Assembly (NCBI RefSeq): GCF_030388665.1
Contig: NZ_CP128846.1
Coordinates: 3,388,001-3,452,000 of the forward strand
DNA: 64,000 nucleotides
Direction of reading: 5' to 3'
Source of the DNA: Streptomyces flavofungini
GTDB lineage: Bacteria; Actinomycetota; Actinomycetes; Streptomycetales; Streptomycetaceae
This document shows, piece by piece, positions 1 to 8,714 of the stretch (within the stretch, counting starts at the first letter, position 1; every line of letters starts with the position of its first letter). A program made the translations under genes and the position numbers. The notes below the pieces were generated by a model, which worked only from the letters and a program-made list of their open reading frames with translations, did not search any database and was not told the origin of the DNA.

Positions 1-270
1 ACCCTCGGTCACTCCTGTGACAGCAAACAGTGCCGAACCCATCTGCATGGCATCGACTGCGGCCTCCCACGTCTCCACCTCCTCCGCTGCCGGATCGACG
101 ACGCAGCGGGCGCGCACGTTCATCACCGCAGAACCGAACGTCGAGTCGATCACCGCCGTGGACCTCTCAAGGCGGTCAATACCCCTGAGCAAGTTTCCAT
201 TCAGGCGCTCCGCGAACCGCTGGGCCTCAGGTCCTACCGGCAACTCATGCCGAGAGAAGCGTACGGTCAC
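1..270 (-). CDS. Imm49-like immunity protein, N-terminal part (cut by window edge)
   Basis: An open minus-strand frame begins at a GTG at 270 behind an AAGGGGA ribosome binding site and runs 90 codons off the left edge. The block around residues 58-85 (WEAAVDAMQMGSALFA) matches WEAWVVAMQTGSALFA of the complete Imm49 gene at 638-1498, and the flanking helix (RLERS, then VDP/LDP) also agrees. It is therefore a second, diverged copy of the same immunity family. Imm49 proteins neutralise toxins of polymorphic toxin systems. It lies downstream of the complete copy on the same strand, separated by about 370 bp. The C-terminus cannot be seen, so integrity is unknown. Confidence 0.72.
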   Translation of the reverse strand, partial: MTVRFSRHELPVGPEAQRFAERLNGNLLRGIDRLERSTAVIDSTFGSAVMNVRARCVVDPAAEEVETWEAAVDAMQMGSALFAVTGVTEG

Positions 271-637
271 GGAAGGTCCCCTTGCCGATTCACGCTCAAG
301 GACCGAGCCTCGTTCGCGGTCCAGCACTCCTTGGCCGTCGCTCTGGCCGCGTCGCACGCCCGGAAGCCCTGGCGGGAAAAACTCGTCACGTCCACTCCCC
401 ATCGACGGCGTCGTGTTGATATCCCCCCGTCGAGCTCGTTCATTTCCGCACCGAGCACGAGGACCGCCGTCAGACAGGCAAACAGGTCGGGGACGCAGCC
501 CTGGGAAAGATCGAATTCGCCCCCGAATGGGACCGGAAGCCCAGTCCGACCTGGACGCTCTTCATGGACCCCGCTCCGCGCGGCTACCGCGAGCGTGCTA
601 GGCCGGTTGCCTCTCCCCCGGCTTCGGTTCCCCCGGC
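271..637. other. Intergenic stretch between two Imm49 genes, possible decayed coding remnant
   Basis: No convincing gene. On the plus strand, the frame after a TGA at 417-419 reads about 55 residues of protein-like composition (VELVHFRTEHEDRRQTGKQV, later EFAPEWDRKPSPTWTLFMD). The frame just upstream reads a plausible continuation (LPIDGVVLIS). No start codon exists between the stop and the readable part, so this may be the frameshifted remnant of an unrecognised gene. No repeat or terminator stands out. Confidence 0.25.
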
Positions 638-1498
638 TCACGTCTCGAGTTCTCCCGCCCAGGCGTACTCCAGGAGCGCCTTCGGCAGGTATTCCGACTC
701 GACCTCGATGGGAAATCCCGCTTCCCGAGCGAGGCAGGCCAGAGCCAGCGGACCGAGAGCCACGAGTCCGGCGCTGCTCATCGCGCGATCGTCGTCCCCG
801 GTCCAGTACTCCTTGTGCCATGTGAGGGCGTCGACCAGTGCTTCGTTGAACTTCTCGTGCTCCTGAGTCAGGTAGCGGTGGAAGAGTTCGAGCGGCGGAT
901 ACAGGATCTTCAGCAGCTGCTCCCCGTCGGCGACTTGAGCCACCTGAGGGCTGGCGCCGTCGACTGCTTCCACCAGCTTCTCCATCACTCCGGACTCACC
1001 GAGCCAGTACCTTTGCAGGGAATCAACCCAGGCGTAGATGTACTCGTCGTACATCGCTCCGGATTCTCGGAGCAACGAGATCGGCACCCGGGCCAGTTGG
1101 TTGAGGCGTCCCTGTTCGCGGCAGACGAGAGCCAGATAGAACGAGGAGACCCAGTTGCCGGCGTCCGTGTAGGACCGAGGGCCGATCGCCGGAATGGTCC
1201 TTGTTTCCCCGCCGATGCGGCACTGCACGCCTCCTTCCTCCGCAGTCGCGGCGGCGAAGAGAGCAGAGCCAGTCTGCATGGCAACGACCCAGGCCTCCCA
1301 GCTTTCGATCTTCCCGGCCAAGGGGTCCAGGGCACAGCGCGACTTCGCCAGGGTCACCGTGGTGCTGAGGGCCTGAGCCCGCGCCACCTCTGAACGCTCA
1401 AGACGATCAAGGATCCAGTCCACGGTCTCATTGAGTACCGCCACCCCTTCGACGGCGTTGTCCGTGGGGTAGGGATGCCGAGGAACACTCGTGGCCAC
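638..1498 (-). CDS. Imm49 family immunity protein
   Basis: A 286-residue cytoplasmic protein with no signal peptide or membrane segment, helical throughout, with the Imm49-type block IESWEAWVVAMQTGSALFAA near residue 65. The GTG start at 1498 sits about 5 bases behind AGGAGA, which overlaps the end of the upstream toxin gene, so toxin and immunity are translationally linked (10-bp gap). The tail has a conserved-looking dwelling of helices (LVALGPLALACLAREAGFPI). The inferred role is to bind and neutralise the C-terminal nuclease domain of the protein encoded at 1509-4067. Family assignment is by pattern and by neighbourhood. Confidence 0.82.
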   Translation of the reverse strand: MATSVPRHPYPTDNAVEGVAVLNETVDWILDRLERSEVARAQALSTTVTLAKSRCALDPLAGKIESWEAWVVAMQTGSALFAAATAEEGGVQCRIGGETRTIPAIGPRSYTDAGNWVSSFYLALVCREQGRLNQLARVPISLLRESGAMYDEYIYAWVDSLQRYWLGESGVMEKLVEAVDGASPQVAQVADGEQLLKILYPPLELFHRYLTQEHEKFNEALVDALTWHKEYWTGDDDRAMSSAGLVALGPLALACLAREAGFPIEVESEYLPKALLEYAWAGELET

Positions 1499-1508
1499 TT
1501 ACTCTCCT

Positions 1509-4067
1509 CTAGTAGATCTTGAGGTGGTCCAGCATGGCCCCAGCGTACGTGCCCGTATTCTCGTTGGCCTTGACCATGACGTACTGCAACTTCTTGTTCT
1601 CCAGGGCGTCCAGGATCCTGAGTGCGAGTTGACCGTCCTTGGGGGACTGAATTGCGCGGGAAAGCATTTCCGCACAGATCGTCTCGATGTACTCCCGGGT
1701 CCCCTGCTTGACCATCTTACCGGTCGGGACCTTTACGCCGTTCTGAAAATCTTGCCCTTGTCGCCAATCAAGATCCGCCTTGGGCCCCTTCGCCTCGACC
1801 ACAACCAGTTCGCCATTTTCCAGTTCCCAGAGCTGATCGAACGCATGAGCACCGTTGGAAGTCTTGGGGAGATCTATCCACTTGGCGCCCTTAAAGTGAG
1901 CCTTTACCACATGGTACTTAGCCGAGTCCTCCCCGAGCCTCTCACCCAACTTACTGTTGTTGGCGCGGTCACCGAACGCTTCCTTGGCCTGCTCAAGGGC
2001 TTCGAGATTCTGCGCGGAAGGGTTCTTCTTGTACGCTTTCTCGGCAGCGGTGAGGTCCATGCCTAGCTTGCGGCTCTTCGACACATCGTCAAGGTGTGTC
2101 CGAGCCGCACGCGGAGCTGAATCGGGCGAATAAGGCGTGGGTTTGAATTTGGTCTCCGCCGCCCCGTACGGCATGTCATGCTTGGCCTTCCACTCCCCGT
2201 TCGCAAGCACTTTCATCTCGGTCAGCTCGCGATCCCTGTACCTCGCGTAGATGTCCCTTCGCCGACCATCGCTGTAGTAGTACTCCTCGCGCCACTCAAG
2301 GTTTTCATTGGCCAACCGGACATGCTGGTCCCGAATTTCGCGCAGCTCTTCAGCGGTCAGCTCCCTGCGCTCACCACTACCGCCTCCGTCGCTTCCATCT
2401 TGACGGTGGGAGGGCGTACTCGCATCGTCAGCTGCCCGGCCCGCCTCATCCGGAGAGTGCGCGGAGTCCCCCGTCGAGTTGTCGCCGGTCCGGCCCAGGT
2501 CGCCCGGCCCGCTGCCGCCATGCTGGCCCGACCCGGCATCGGCATGCCCGCTGCCGGCCGCTCCGGCACCTGACCGGGGTATCTCGGGGTGGACGGCAGA
2601 CGTGTCACCGGCTCTGCCGGGTGCCTCCCCCGCGCCGCGAGGACTCTGACCGGTACCTCCGCCGATTGCGCCGTCATGGCCGGCCCGGGCCGACAAGCGC
2701 TCGCCCACGTGAGCCGCAGGGGCGTCAGTTGCCCGGGAACCGGCGCCGACAAGCGCGGGCTCACGCGGTGACGGCGCCCCCTCGGATCCGGCCCGTTCAG
2801 CGGCCGACTTCTCCTCCGGCGCCGTGTCGTGGATGCGGTTGCCCTCAGCGTCGACACGAATGAACTCGCCGTTCTCGACACGGACTTTGGAGCCGTCGTC
2901 GAGCTCCAACACAGTGTGTACTCCGGGGCCGCCGGCTTTGGCGCCGCCGCGGATCCGGGAGGCCAGGTCAGAGATCTTCGGCAGCTTGCCGACAGCCTTG
3001 CCGCCCACCGTGAGCGCCGCCGACAACGGGTCCGCGTACGTGCCGACCTTCGCCCCGATCCCCGCAGCCCGCGCCCCCGCGCCGCCGCCCCTGGCGATCA
3101 TCCCCAGCGGGCCGACCCCCAGAGTGACGACATTGAAGGTGGCCGTTCCCGCTGCCCGGACCGGGTTGACCTTCCACTGGTCCCAGGCGACCACGCCCTT
3201 GGCGAACTCACGCGCGGCGGCCTTCTGCCGCTTCTCCGCCGCGCTCTCCTCGTCGGGCCCGATCGTGTGGTCCAGGACCCAGTCGTACGGCTTCACCGTG
3301 TACTGGCCGATGCCACCGGCAACATCAGCCAGCCTGCCCCACGCCTCCTTGGCCGATCCCCCGTAACCGACCAGGTGCCCCAGGCCCTTGAGCGCCCCAC
3401 CCACACCGTCGACGACGAACCCGTCCCAGACGAAACTCTTGACGTGGCGGTGGACCTCCCAGAGGTGGACGGACTCCTCCTCCGCAGTGCCCCAGGGCAG
3501 TTCCTTCGCCTTCTTGAGGAGATCGGCGTCGTACCCGTACGGAATGACCTTCTTCGTCGGCTTGCGACCGCTGCCGTCGTCCACCACGAACTTCGGGCCG
3601 TTCACGAGCGCCGAGATCTTGCCGGCGGCCCGGCGCTCCGCGGCCCTGAAGGCGGCCTCCGTCTCCGATACTTGGTCGCGAAGTTCGCGGTTACGGTCGG
3701 TCTTGTCGCCGTCGTACGTCCAGTCGTCGTCGCCCTCGACGCTCTTCACGAAAGCGGCGGCCTGATCCCGCAGCGATTCCAGGCGCTTGGCGAGCGGCCG
3801 GGCCTCGGCGGCGTACGTCTCCAGGGCGTCGGCGACCGACTCCAGGGCGGTCGCGAACGAGTCGGCCCCGTCCATCACCGGCTGCGTACTGGCGAACAGG
3901 TCGTGGGACTCGGGCGCCACGTAATAGGCCCCCAGCATCTGGAAACGAGAATGCACATCGGATCCGCCGTTGCGGATTCCGATGGCGTCGCTACGCAGCG
4001 CCGAGATGTCCTTTTCGAGTTGCTCGAAGTTGCCGGTGAACTGATTTATGCCCGCAGGTTCGATCAT
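1509..4067 (-). CDS. Polymorphic toxin with ESX-type N-terminus and REase-fold C-terminal nuclease
   Basis: An 852-residue protein. Residues 1-140 form a WXG100-like helical hairpin module (LEKDISALRSDAIGIRNGG onward) expected to direct export by a type VII system. Residues 190-400 are a hydrophobic, Gly/Ala-rich pretoxin region, and 400-560 a disordered Gly/Ser/Ala linker. The C-terminal 150 residues carry FDQLWELENGELVVVEAKG, which fits the D/E-x(n)-ExK core of restriction-endonuclease-fold toxins (resembling Tox-REase-5), followed by QGTREYIETI. The start ATG overlaps the stop of the DUF6507 gene (ATGA). The adjacent Imm49 gene is the expected antidote. Nuclease activity is inferred from the motif, not shown. 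Confidence 0.82.
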   Translation of the reverse strand: MIEPAGINQFTGNFEQLEKDISALRSDAIGIRNGGSDVHSRFQMLGAYYVAPESHDLFASTQPVMDGADSFATALESVADALETYAAEARPLAKRLESLRDQAAAFVKSVEGDDDWTYDGDKTDRNRELRDQVSETEAAFRAAERRAAGKISALVNGPKFVVDDGSGRKPTKKVIPYGYDADLLKKAKELPWGTAEEESVHLWEVHRHVKSFVWDGFVVDGVGGALKGLGHLVGYGGSAKEAWGRLADVAGGIGQYTVKPYDWVLDHTIGPDEESAAEKRQKAAAREFAKGVVAWDQWKVNPVRAAGTATFNVVTLGVGPLGMIARGGGAGARAAGIGAKVGTYADPLSAALTVGGKAVGKLPKISDLASRIRGGAKAGGPGVHTVLELDDGSKVRVENGEFIRVDAEGNRIHDTAPEEKSAAERAGSEGAPSPREPALVGAGSRATDAPAAHVGERLSARAGHDGAIGGGTGQSPRGAGEAPGRAGDTSAVHPEIPRSGAGAAGSGHADAGSGQHGGSGPGDLGRTGDNSTGDSAHSPDEAGRAADDASTPSHRQDGSDGGGSGERRELTAEELREIRDQHVRLANENLEWREEYYYSDGRRRDIYARYRDRELTEMKVLANGEWKAKHDMPYGAAETKFKPTPYSPDSAPRAARTHLDDVSKSRKLGMDLTAAEKAYKKNPSAQNLEALEQAKEAFGDRANNSKLGERLGEDSAKYHVVKAHFKGAKWIDLPKTSNGAHAFDQLWELENGELVVVEAKGPKADLDWRQGQDFQNGVKVPTGKMVKQGTREYIETICAEMLSRAIQSPKDGQLALRILDALENKKLQYVMVKANENTGTYAGAMLDHLKIY

Positions 4068-4465
4068 TTCTCCCCCGGATCGCTCTTCTTACGAGCGTCT
4101 GCGAGCAGCTTCTCCACATCCGGGGCCTTGCCCGCGTTCCGCTGCGCGGTCGCCGCTTTCCGCAAGTCCCCGTCGATGTAGTGGTTCGTCGCGTCGATGG
4201 CTCCGTTCACCGCGTTCGCGGAACGCGCCCCGAGCGAGAGTACGTCGCCCATTTTCCCGTCCATGAACACGGCCAGCGCGATACCGACGGCACCAGGGGG
4301 AGCCGACGCACCGCAGTACCCCGCGCCGATCGTTCCGGCCGAGGCCGCGGCACTCTTCATGTCCTCGCCGTACGCCTTCACGTCCTTGGCCATGTCGTCC
4401 ATGGCCAGCCCCACCAGCGATGCCACCGAGTCCACCCCGGACGGCGTGATGTCCCAAGCGGGCAT
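4064..4465 (-). CDS. DUF6507 family protein, type VII secretion partner
   Basis: A 133-residue protein beginning MPAWDITPSGVDSV, the typical opening of DUF6507 proteins, which in Streptomyces sit just before WXG-type polymorphic toxin genes. It is a helix-rich, Ala/Gly-rich small protein without signal peptide. The size and helical-hairpin layout fit an ESX co-substrate or chaperone of the downstream toxin. Its TGA overlaps the toxin start by 4 bases, indicating coupled translation. Function is inferred from position; the family is uncharacterised to my knowledge. Confidence 0.7.
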   Translation of the reverse strand: MPAWDITPSGVDSVASLVGLAMDDMAKDVKAYGEDMKSAAASAGTIGAGYCGASAPPGAVGIALAVFMDGKMGDVLSLGARSANAVNGAIDATNHYIDGDLRKAATAQRNAGKAPDVEKLLADARKKSDPGEK

Positions 4466-4538
4466 GCCGAACCCCCTACCAATCCCCGTCAGTTCGCCCT
4501 ACTGCCCACTGCGCTGCGATGCCGTCTACACCCGACTC

Positions 4539-4850
4539 TCAGCCGATGTTGTTGACCGCGGCCCGCGCCCGCGACAACGTGGTCTGCGCCGTCCCGTCGT
4601 TCTCCTCCAACGTCGAACGCACGAGCCGGATGATCTCGCGGACCTCGTTCGCCGCGTTGTTCCAGCGCACTTCCTTGCCGTGGTACTCATCCGACACACC
4701 ATCGGCCTGATAGTCGGCCATCGCCGCCTTCACCGCCCGGTCCCGGTCACCCAGCACCCGCTCCAGATTCCCGATGATGATGTGCAAGCTGCTCTGCACA
4801 TCGGCGGAAGCACCCGTGTCGTACGAACGCCGATCCTGATTCCCAGCCAT
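4539..4850 (-). CDS. ESAT-6-like small protein (pore-forming ESAT-6 family type)
   Basis: A 103-residue protein starting MAGNQDRRSYDTGASADVQ. The ATG at 4850 was chosen because GGGAG lies 7 bases upstream; a longer in-frame reading has a Arg-rich, non-protein-like N-terminus. Two amphipathic helices flank EYHGKEVRWNNAANEV, in the position of the WXG turn. This is the usual size and layout of the Streptomyces ESAT-6-family proteins encoded in tandem with a second WXG-like protein, here at 4930-5259. Expected to be secreted as a heterodimer with its neighbour; the secretion core genes are not in the window. Confidence 0.75.
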   Translation of the reverse strand: MAGNQDRRSYDTGASADVQSSLHIIIGNLERVLGDRDRAVKAAMADYQADGVSDEYHGKEVRWNNAANEVREIIRLVRSTLEENDGTAQTTLSRARAAVNNIG

Positions 4851-4929
4851 GACAAAACTCCCCGTGTCGAGTCGAAGCAGAGTGAATGAATGAACGGGGC
4901 CACCCCCAGGCCCCATCGCACAGCGGCGG

Positions 4930-5259
4930 TCAGCCCGAGAAGCGAGCCGCCTGGAAATTCGCCGCGCCCATGTTCTTGTGCGCGTTGTCCGACTGCTCCT
5001 GCACACCCGTACCGAACGCCTCGTCCATCCCCGCCTGGCCACCCAGAATCGACGACAGCGAACCGTTCAACGCAGCCGTGATCTCATCCGCCCGCAACTT
5101 GAACGAATCAAACGTCGCCTTCCCCGCCCCGTTGAACTTCCCCTCCAACGGCTCCGCCGCCGACACCAGAGCCCGGATCAGCGCACCCAGATCATCACTC
5201 GACCCCGACGTCTGCTTCCCCAACACCGACAGCGTCGTCTCACCCATGTCGAACTTCAC
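4930..5259 (-). CDS. WXG100/ESAT-6-like protein
   Basis: A 109-residue helical hairpin protein starting with GTG at 5259, 9 bases after GGGAGGGG. The turn region reads KFNGAGKATFDSF, so F-N-G replaces the classical W-x-G. The C-terminal half (ILGGQAGMDEAFGTGVQEQS) is typical of the Streptomyces WXG-like proteins found first in toxin operons. It is the most upstream gene of the run that continues through 4539-4850, 4064-4465, the toxin and Imm49. The likely role is dimerisation with the next gene product and export by a type VII machine encoded elsewhere. Confidence 0.75.
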   Translation of the reverse strand: MKFDMGETTLSVLGKQTSGSSDDLGALIRALVSAAEPLEGKFNGAGKATFDSFKLRADEITAALNGSLSSILGGQAGMDEAFGTGVQEQSDNAHKNMGAANFQAARFSG

Positions 5260-5643
5260 AAGCCACCCCTCCCACTCAAACCCCCACCGACCAACCAGTA
5301 GTTGACCACTGCACCAACGTCACTCCACGCCCACCAGGCACACACGCCCCGTAGCGCATCGAACATACTCTCCCACATCGCATTGCAGACGCAACGCAGT
5401 TGGGAAGACGACCGATCGATTCCGCCGCCGGATCCACGCTGGCCAGAATTGTGCGATTGGGTCGCCTACGGACGCGGGGCAGGAGATCTCGCCGCCCCCC
5501 CCCCTGCGAGGTGTCCCGCGCGGACGTGTCCGTCCAGGCCGCTCACCACGAACGAAGGGAGGCCGACACGCGCCCCTGCGAGAGGCCGGGCTCCCTGTGC
5601 ATACAGTGATCCACTGATGACCAGGACAGCGAGGGGCCGAGGG
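5260..5643. other. Divergent intergenic region between esx-like operon and lipoprotein gene
   Basis: 384 bases between divergently transcribed genes, so promoters for both are expected. I see no clear -35/-10 pair or palindrome. There is a run of nine C's near 5494-5502 and, before the lipoprotein gene, GAGGGG at about 5631 serving as ribosome binding site. Confidence 0.4.
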
Positions 5644-6753
5644 ATGTCGGTACGCCGGGGGATAGCCGGGCTTGTGGGAGCTGGAGTGCTGACGCTGTCT
5701 GTGACGGCCTGCGGAGGAAGCGGATCTGACTCCAATGGTTCCGGCGGGGAGACGGGGGAAGCCGGCAAGGGATCGGGCAAGCCTGCTGCGGCCAAGGCGC
5801 TGCCTGTTGAGTCGACGGCACGGAAAGCGACGTGGAGCTCCCGGGACGAGGCGCATCGACTGAAGATCGCGCCCAAGCGCCTCGCGCGTGGCACGGCGGC
5901 CGACCTGAAGGACGTCCAACTGCTGGACGACGATCTCAAGGGAACGGTTCCGTACTACCTGACCGTCAGCTACACCAACACCGGCTCATCTGCGCTGTCG
6001 CAACCGACCCCGCAGTCGAACTTCACCATCACCCTCGCCGACGGCACGCCCGGCAAGGCGATCTCCCTCTGGAACTCGAACACCCTGGCCACCGAACCGA
6101 GTTCCCCGCTCCCCGACGACTGCGACAAGGGTGGTCCAGCCGCACTCGCGCCAGGCGACACCGCGACGGCATGCCAGCTCGTGATGGTGCCCAAGGGCGA
6201 GCCCGCCACGGTCGCGTACACCGATGACGGCGGAGATACGCTGCTGTGGAAGGTCGGTGATGGCAAGGGCGACGACAACGGAGGCAACCTGCTGCCCGCG
6301 CACCAGACCGCTGCCTCAGTCTGGAAGGACATCTTTACCAAGGGCAACGTGCCGATCCAGGTCACTCCCAAGAGCGTGCGCGCCGGGAGCCCGGCGGACC
6401 TGAGCAAGTTCGAGTTGAGCGGCGATCAGAAGAAGCTGGTGCCGTACTACGTGACGCTTGAGTACCGCAACACCGGCAAGGAAACGCTTCTGCCGTCCAT
6501 GGACGACGGAGTGAGCATGCTGACCGCCGCTGGCAGCGAGGTCCCCCCGACACCGCTGATCGACTTCTCCACCAGTGCACAGGGAGAGGGCATCGATCAG
6601 TGCCGGGGCCCAGTACCGAACACCCGTCTGAAGCCGAAAGGTACCCTCAGCCTCTGCACCGTCCATCTGCTCACCAAGGGGGACCGCCCTGCGATGATCG
6701 GGTTCACCACAGAGGGCAAGAAGGCTGGGACGCTCATGTGGCGAGCGAACTAG
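5644..6753 (+). CDS. Secreted lipoprotein with duplicated domain
   Basis: A 369-residue protein. Signal peptide with Arg pair, hydrophobic core GLVGAGVLTLS and lipobox VTAC at about residues 22-25, followed by a Gly/Ser-rich tether. The mature part contains two related halves: each has a KRLARGTAADL / KSVRAGSPADL segment, then a PYYLTVSYTNTG / PYYVTLEYRNTG strand, and paired Cys. These look like tandem Ig-like or DUF4352-like beta domains. ATG 5644 was preferred for its GAGGGG site; ATG 5617 is a possible alternative. Function unknown. It is divergent from the toxin locus and convergent with the next gene. Confidence 0.8.
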   Translation: MSVRRGIAGLVGAGVLTLSVTACGGSGSDSNGSGGETGEAGKGSGKPAAAKALPVESTARKATWSSRDEAHRLKIAPKRLARGTAADLKDVQLLDDDLKGTVPYYLTVSYTNTGSSALSQPTPQSNFTITLADGTPGKAISLWNSNTLATEPSSPLPDDCDKGGPAALAPGDTATACQLVMVPKGEPATVAYTDDGGDTLLWKVGDGKGDDNGGNLLPAHQTAASVWKDIFTKGNVPIQVTPKSVRAGSPADLSKFELSGDQKKLVPYYVTLEYRNTGKETLLPSMDDGVSMLTAAGSEVPPTPLIDFSTSAQGEGIDQCRGPVPNTRLKPKGTLSLCTVHLLTKGDRPAMIGFTTEGKKAGTLMWRAN

Positions 6754-6789
6754 GACCCCCAGGAGTGGGCCTCCGTGTGCGGACGCGTC

Positions 6790-7464
6790 TCAGCCGGCGG
6801 CGCCGGCCAGGCGACGCATGATCGTCATGAGTTCGTCGGGCGGAGAGATGCGCATCGTCCGACTTTCCTGGTCGAAGAGCGTGATCGATGTCAGGGCGCC
6901 GGCGCGCCACCAGAACACCCGAGGGGAGAGGCGTCCGGGGCCGTCCTCGTAGGCGCCCTGCCCGAACTGCGCCAAGGCGTTGGCGGCCTCGGCCACGTTC
7001 CTGTCGGCGAGCGGATAGAACACGAGGTTGTGCCGGTTCGGGACGACCAGCAGCACACCCTCGTCCGGTATCCGTGGGCCGTCGGCGGCCCGCACCGCCT
7101 CGTCGAAGACGAGCACCTTGCTCGCCGCGAACACCGACTCCGGGTGGCCGAGGATGTGGAGGACCGCGCCACCGGGGAGATCGACGGTGTCGTAGTTGAC
7201 CGGCTCGCTGAGCAAGTTGGTACGCGCGGCGGTCGCGAGGGTGTCCCACTCGACGAGGGCCACGTCGCGGTCATCGAGGACGCGGACGTTGTCAGGTGTG
7301 TCGAGGGCGATGCCCGCCAGGAGATCCGTAGCCAGCGGTTGAAGGTAGCTGAACTGCCCTCGTGCTTCCTCGGGTATCGATTCCTCGGCGACCAGCCTCA
7401 GGTACACGCTGCGCAGGGGGTCCCGGCTACTGCTGCGGTCGGGGTGGGCTGACAGGTCGCTCAT
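6790..7464 (-). CDS. Conserved protein of unknown function
   Basis: A 224-residue soluble protein, no signal peptide or membrane segment. ATG 7464 (MSDLSAHPDR) lies 6-7 bases after AAGGAA; upstream codons give an implausible Arg/Pro-rich sequence. Alternating strands and helices include VLHILGHPESVFAASKVLVF and GVLLVVPNRHNLVFYPL, vaguely like DUF1444/YtpQ-type proteins, but I do not assign it. It ends 36 bp from the convergent lipoprotein gene. Confidence 0.65.
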   Translation of the reverse strand: MSDLSAHPDRSSSRDPLRSVYLRLVAEESIPEEARGQFSYLQPLATDLLAGIALDTPDNVRVLDDRDVALVEWDTLATAARTNLLSEPVNYDTVDLPGGAVLHILGHPESVFAASKVLVFDEAVRAADGPRIPDEGVLLVVPNRHNLVFYPLADRNVAEAANALAQFGQGAYEDGPGRLSPRVFWWRAGALTSITLFDQESRTMRISPPDELMTIMRRLAGAAG

Positions 7465-8002
7465 GCACGGTTCCTTGGGTGTGCGGCCGCGGCGGGGTGC
7501 CGGGCACATCGGGTGGTCTGTCGGGCGGCTCGCAGTGGAGCGGCTCACCGATCAGATCACGTGGCCGCGCGTCGTCGCACCGTGGAGCCGACGGCAAGAG
7601 TCTGCTCGGCCGCGCGGGGGCGATCACCGCGGACTGTGGGCCGCGATGGCCAGGACGGCTAACGCGATGGCCAGGACGGCTAAAGAGAATGCTCGTCCTA
7701 GTCGTGGGGAAGGAAACGCCGGGCGGGTCGGTGGCCGCGCGGCCGGACCGGTGCGACGTCCGCTCAGGCCCGCAGCAGCCCGTAGCCCCGCGCCCCTCCC
7801 GCGCCCCTCCCGCGGCAGCACCGCCCACATCCGCGTCCCGCCGCCCGGCTCTCGCGCGTCGTCGAACCCCAGTCCCCCACGCATGCGCGCACCACGCACG
7901 CCATCAGGTTCAGTGACGCGCGGCGGCGTTCGGATCAAGGGCGGCAAGGCCGACCACCTGCTCTGAGGGACACATCCGGACCTCGGGGCGAGAAGGACTC
8001 CG
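7465..8002. other. Non-coding or decayed stretch with a short direct repeat
   Basis: 538 bases without a supportable gene. Two exact 20-bp copies of GCGATGGCCAGGACGGCTAA lie at 7643-7662 and 7664-7683 (21-bp period). Frames crossing the region are Arg/Pro/Gly-rich and look non-coding. The last part holds the ribosome binding site (GAGAAGGA) of the DUF6247 gene. Confidence 0.45.
7643..7683. repeat. 20-bp direct repeat, two copies
   Basis: Two identical 20-base units separated by a single C, in non-coding sequence. No partner elsewhere in the window was noticed. Confidence 0.8.
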
Positions 8003-8484
8003 ATGGCCGCTCACCCCACCGAACCCACCGAACCCACCGAACCCACCGAACCCACCGAACCCACCGAACCCACCGAACCCACCGAACCCACCGAACCGAT
8101 CATCCCTCGGCCTGAACGGGCCCCTGCCGCACTCCGTGTCGCCCTCGCCCAGATGGCCCCGCAGCGGCTGGCGGACATGGGGCGGCAGGGGGACGAAGCC
8201 ATCGCGCTGGCGGCGCAGTCGAGGTCTCTCGGCCCGGTGCTCCAGTTCCTGGAGTCCTGGGCCGTGGCCGTGGCCGTGGCCGTCGAGATCGCATGCCTCC
8301 CGGGGCCGCGGCCCATCTGCGCGCCGCCGAGTACACGGCGCAGAACACCGACCGCGACGACCCCGCCTGGCGGGCGGCCATGGACGAGAACCGCGCCCTT
8401 CACACCGCGGCCAGGAAGTCACTCACGCATGAGCAACTGGCGTTGGGAGTACGACACGGTCTCGTGTCCACGCCAACTGGCTGA
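8003..8484 (+). pseudogene. DUF6247-like protein gene, frameshifted
   Basis: From ATG 8003 (GAGAAGGA site) the frame encodes a 9-fold Pro-Thr-Glu repeat and then PAALRVALAQMAPQRLADM, EAIALAAQSRSLGPVLQFL and VEIA, the order typical of DUF6247 proteins. After about 8292 the matching continuation is in another frame: MPPGAAAHLRAAEYTAQN through to a stop at 8484. One missing base near 8291-8292 explains this. Next to the break the sequence repeats GCCGTG several times, giving an AVAVAVAV tract. DUF6247 genes often precede a small RelE-like toxin gene; none follows here. A sequencing error could mimic the frameshift. Confidence 0.62.
8015..8095 (+). repeat. 9-bp tandem repeat CCCACCGAA, nine units
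   Basis: Nine perfect, in-frame copies of CCCACCGAA encode (Pro-Thr-Glu)9 at the N-terminus of the DUF6247-like protein. Perfect identity between units suggests recent slippage expansion. Confidence 0.95.
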
Positions 8485-8488
8485 GTGC

Positions 8489-8628
8489 GTCGATGACGGG
8501 CAGCAACGCCTGTCGGTGAGTTCCAGCAACGCTTGGGTGTGGTTGGCGTCCGGAATGTCGATGAGTTTCAGCAACGCCGCTGGGGCTGCGGTCAGGTCCG
8601 GAAATATCGATGAGAACTGACAACGCCC
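8489..8628 (+). repeat. Four direct repeats, left end of IS remnant
   Basis: Four roughly 22-bp copies of a TCGATGAGTTCCAGCAACGCC-like unit begin near 8489, 8511, 8556 and 8605. The second (GAGTTCCAGCAACGC at 8518-8532) and third (GAGTTTCAGCAACGCC at 8563-8578) are the best matches; the fourth is the most diverged. Confidence 0.65.
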
Positions 8629-8714
8629 GGTGCAAGCGGCCGCGAGGAAGGAGCCACCGTACGTGTTTCCGAAGATGGCGTGTGAGTGTGTGCCGTGCTC
8701 TGGATACTGGGGGC

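Noticed and set aside
5302..5643. Upstream extension of the lipoprotein gene (start at 5302)
   Set aside because: The added 114 residues have no coding character and would place the signal peptide inside the protein.
8015..8095. Tandem repeats considered as a CRISPR array
   Set aside because: Units are 9 bp, contiguous and without spacers, and they encode an in-frame PTE repeat.
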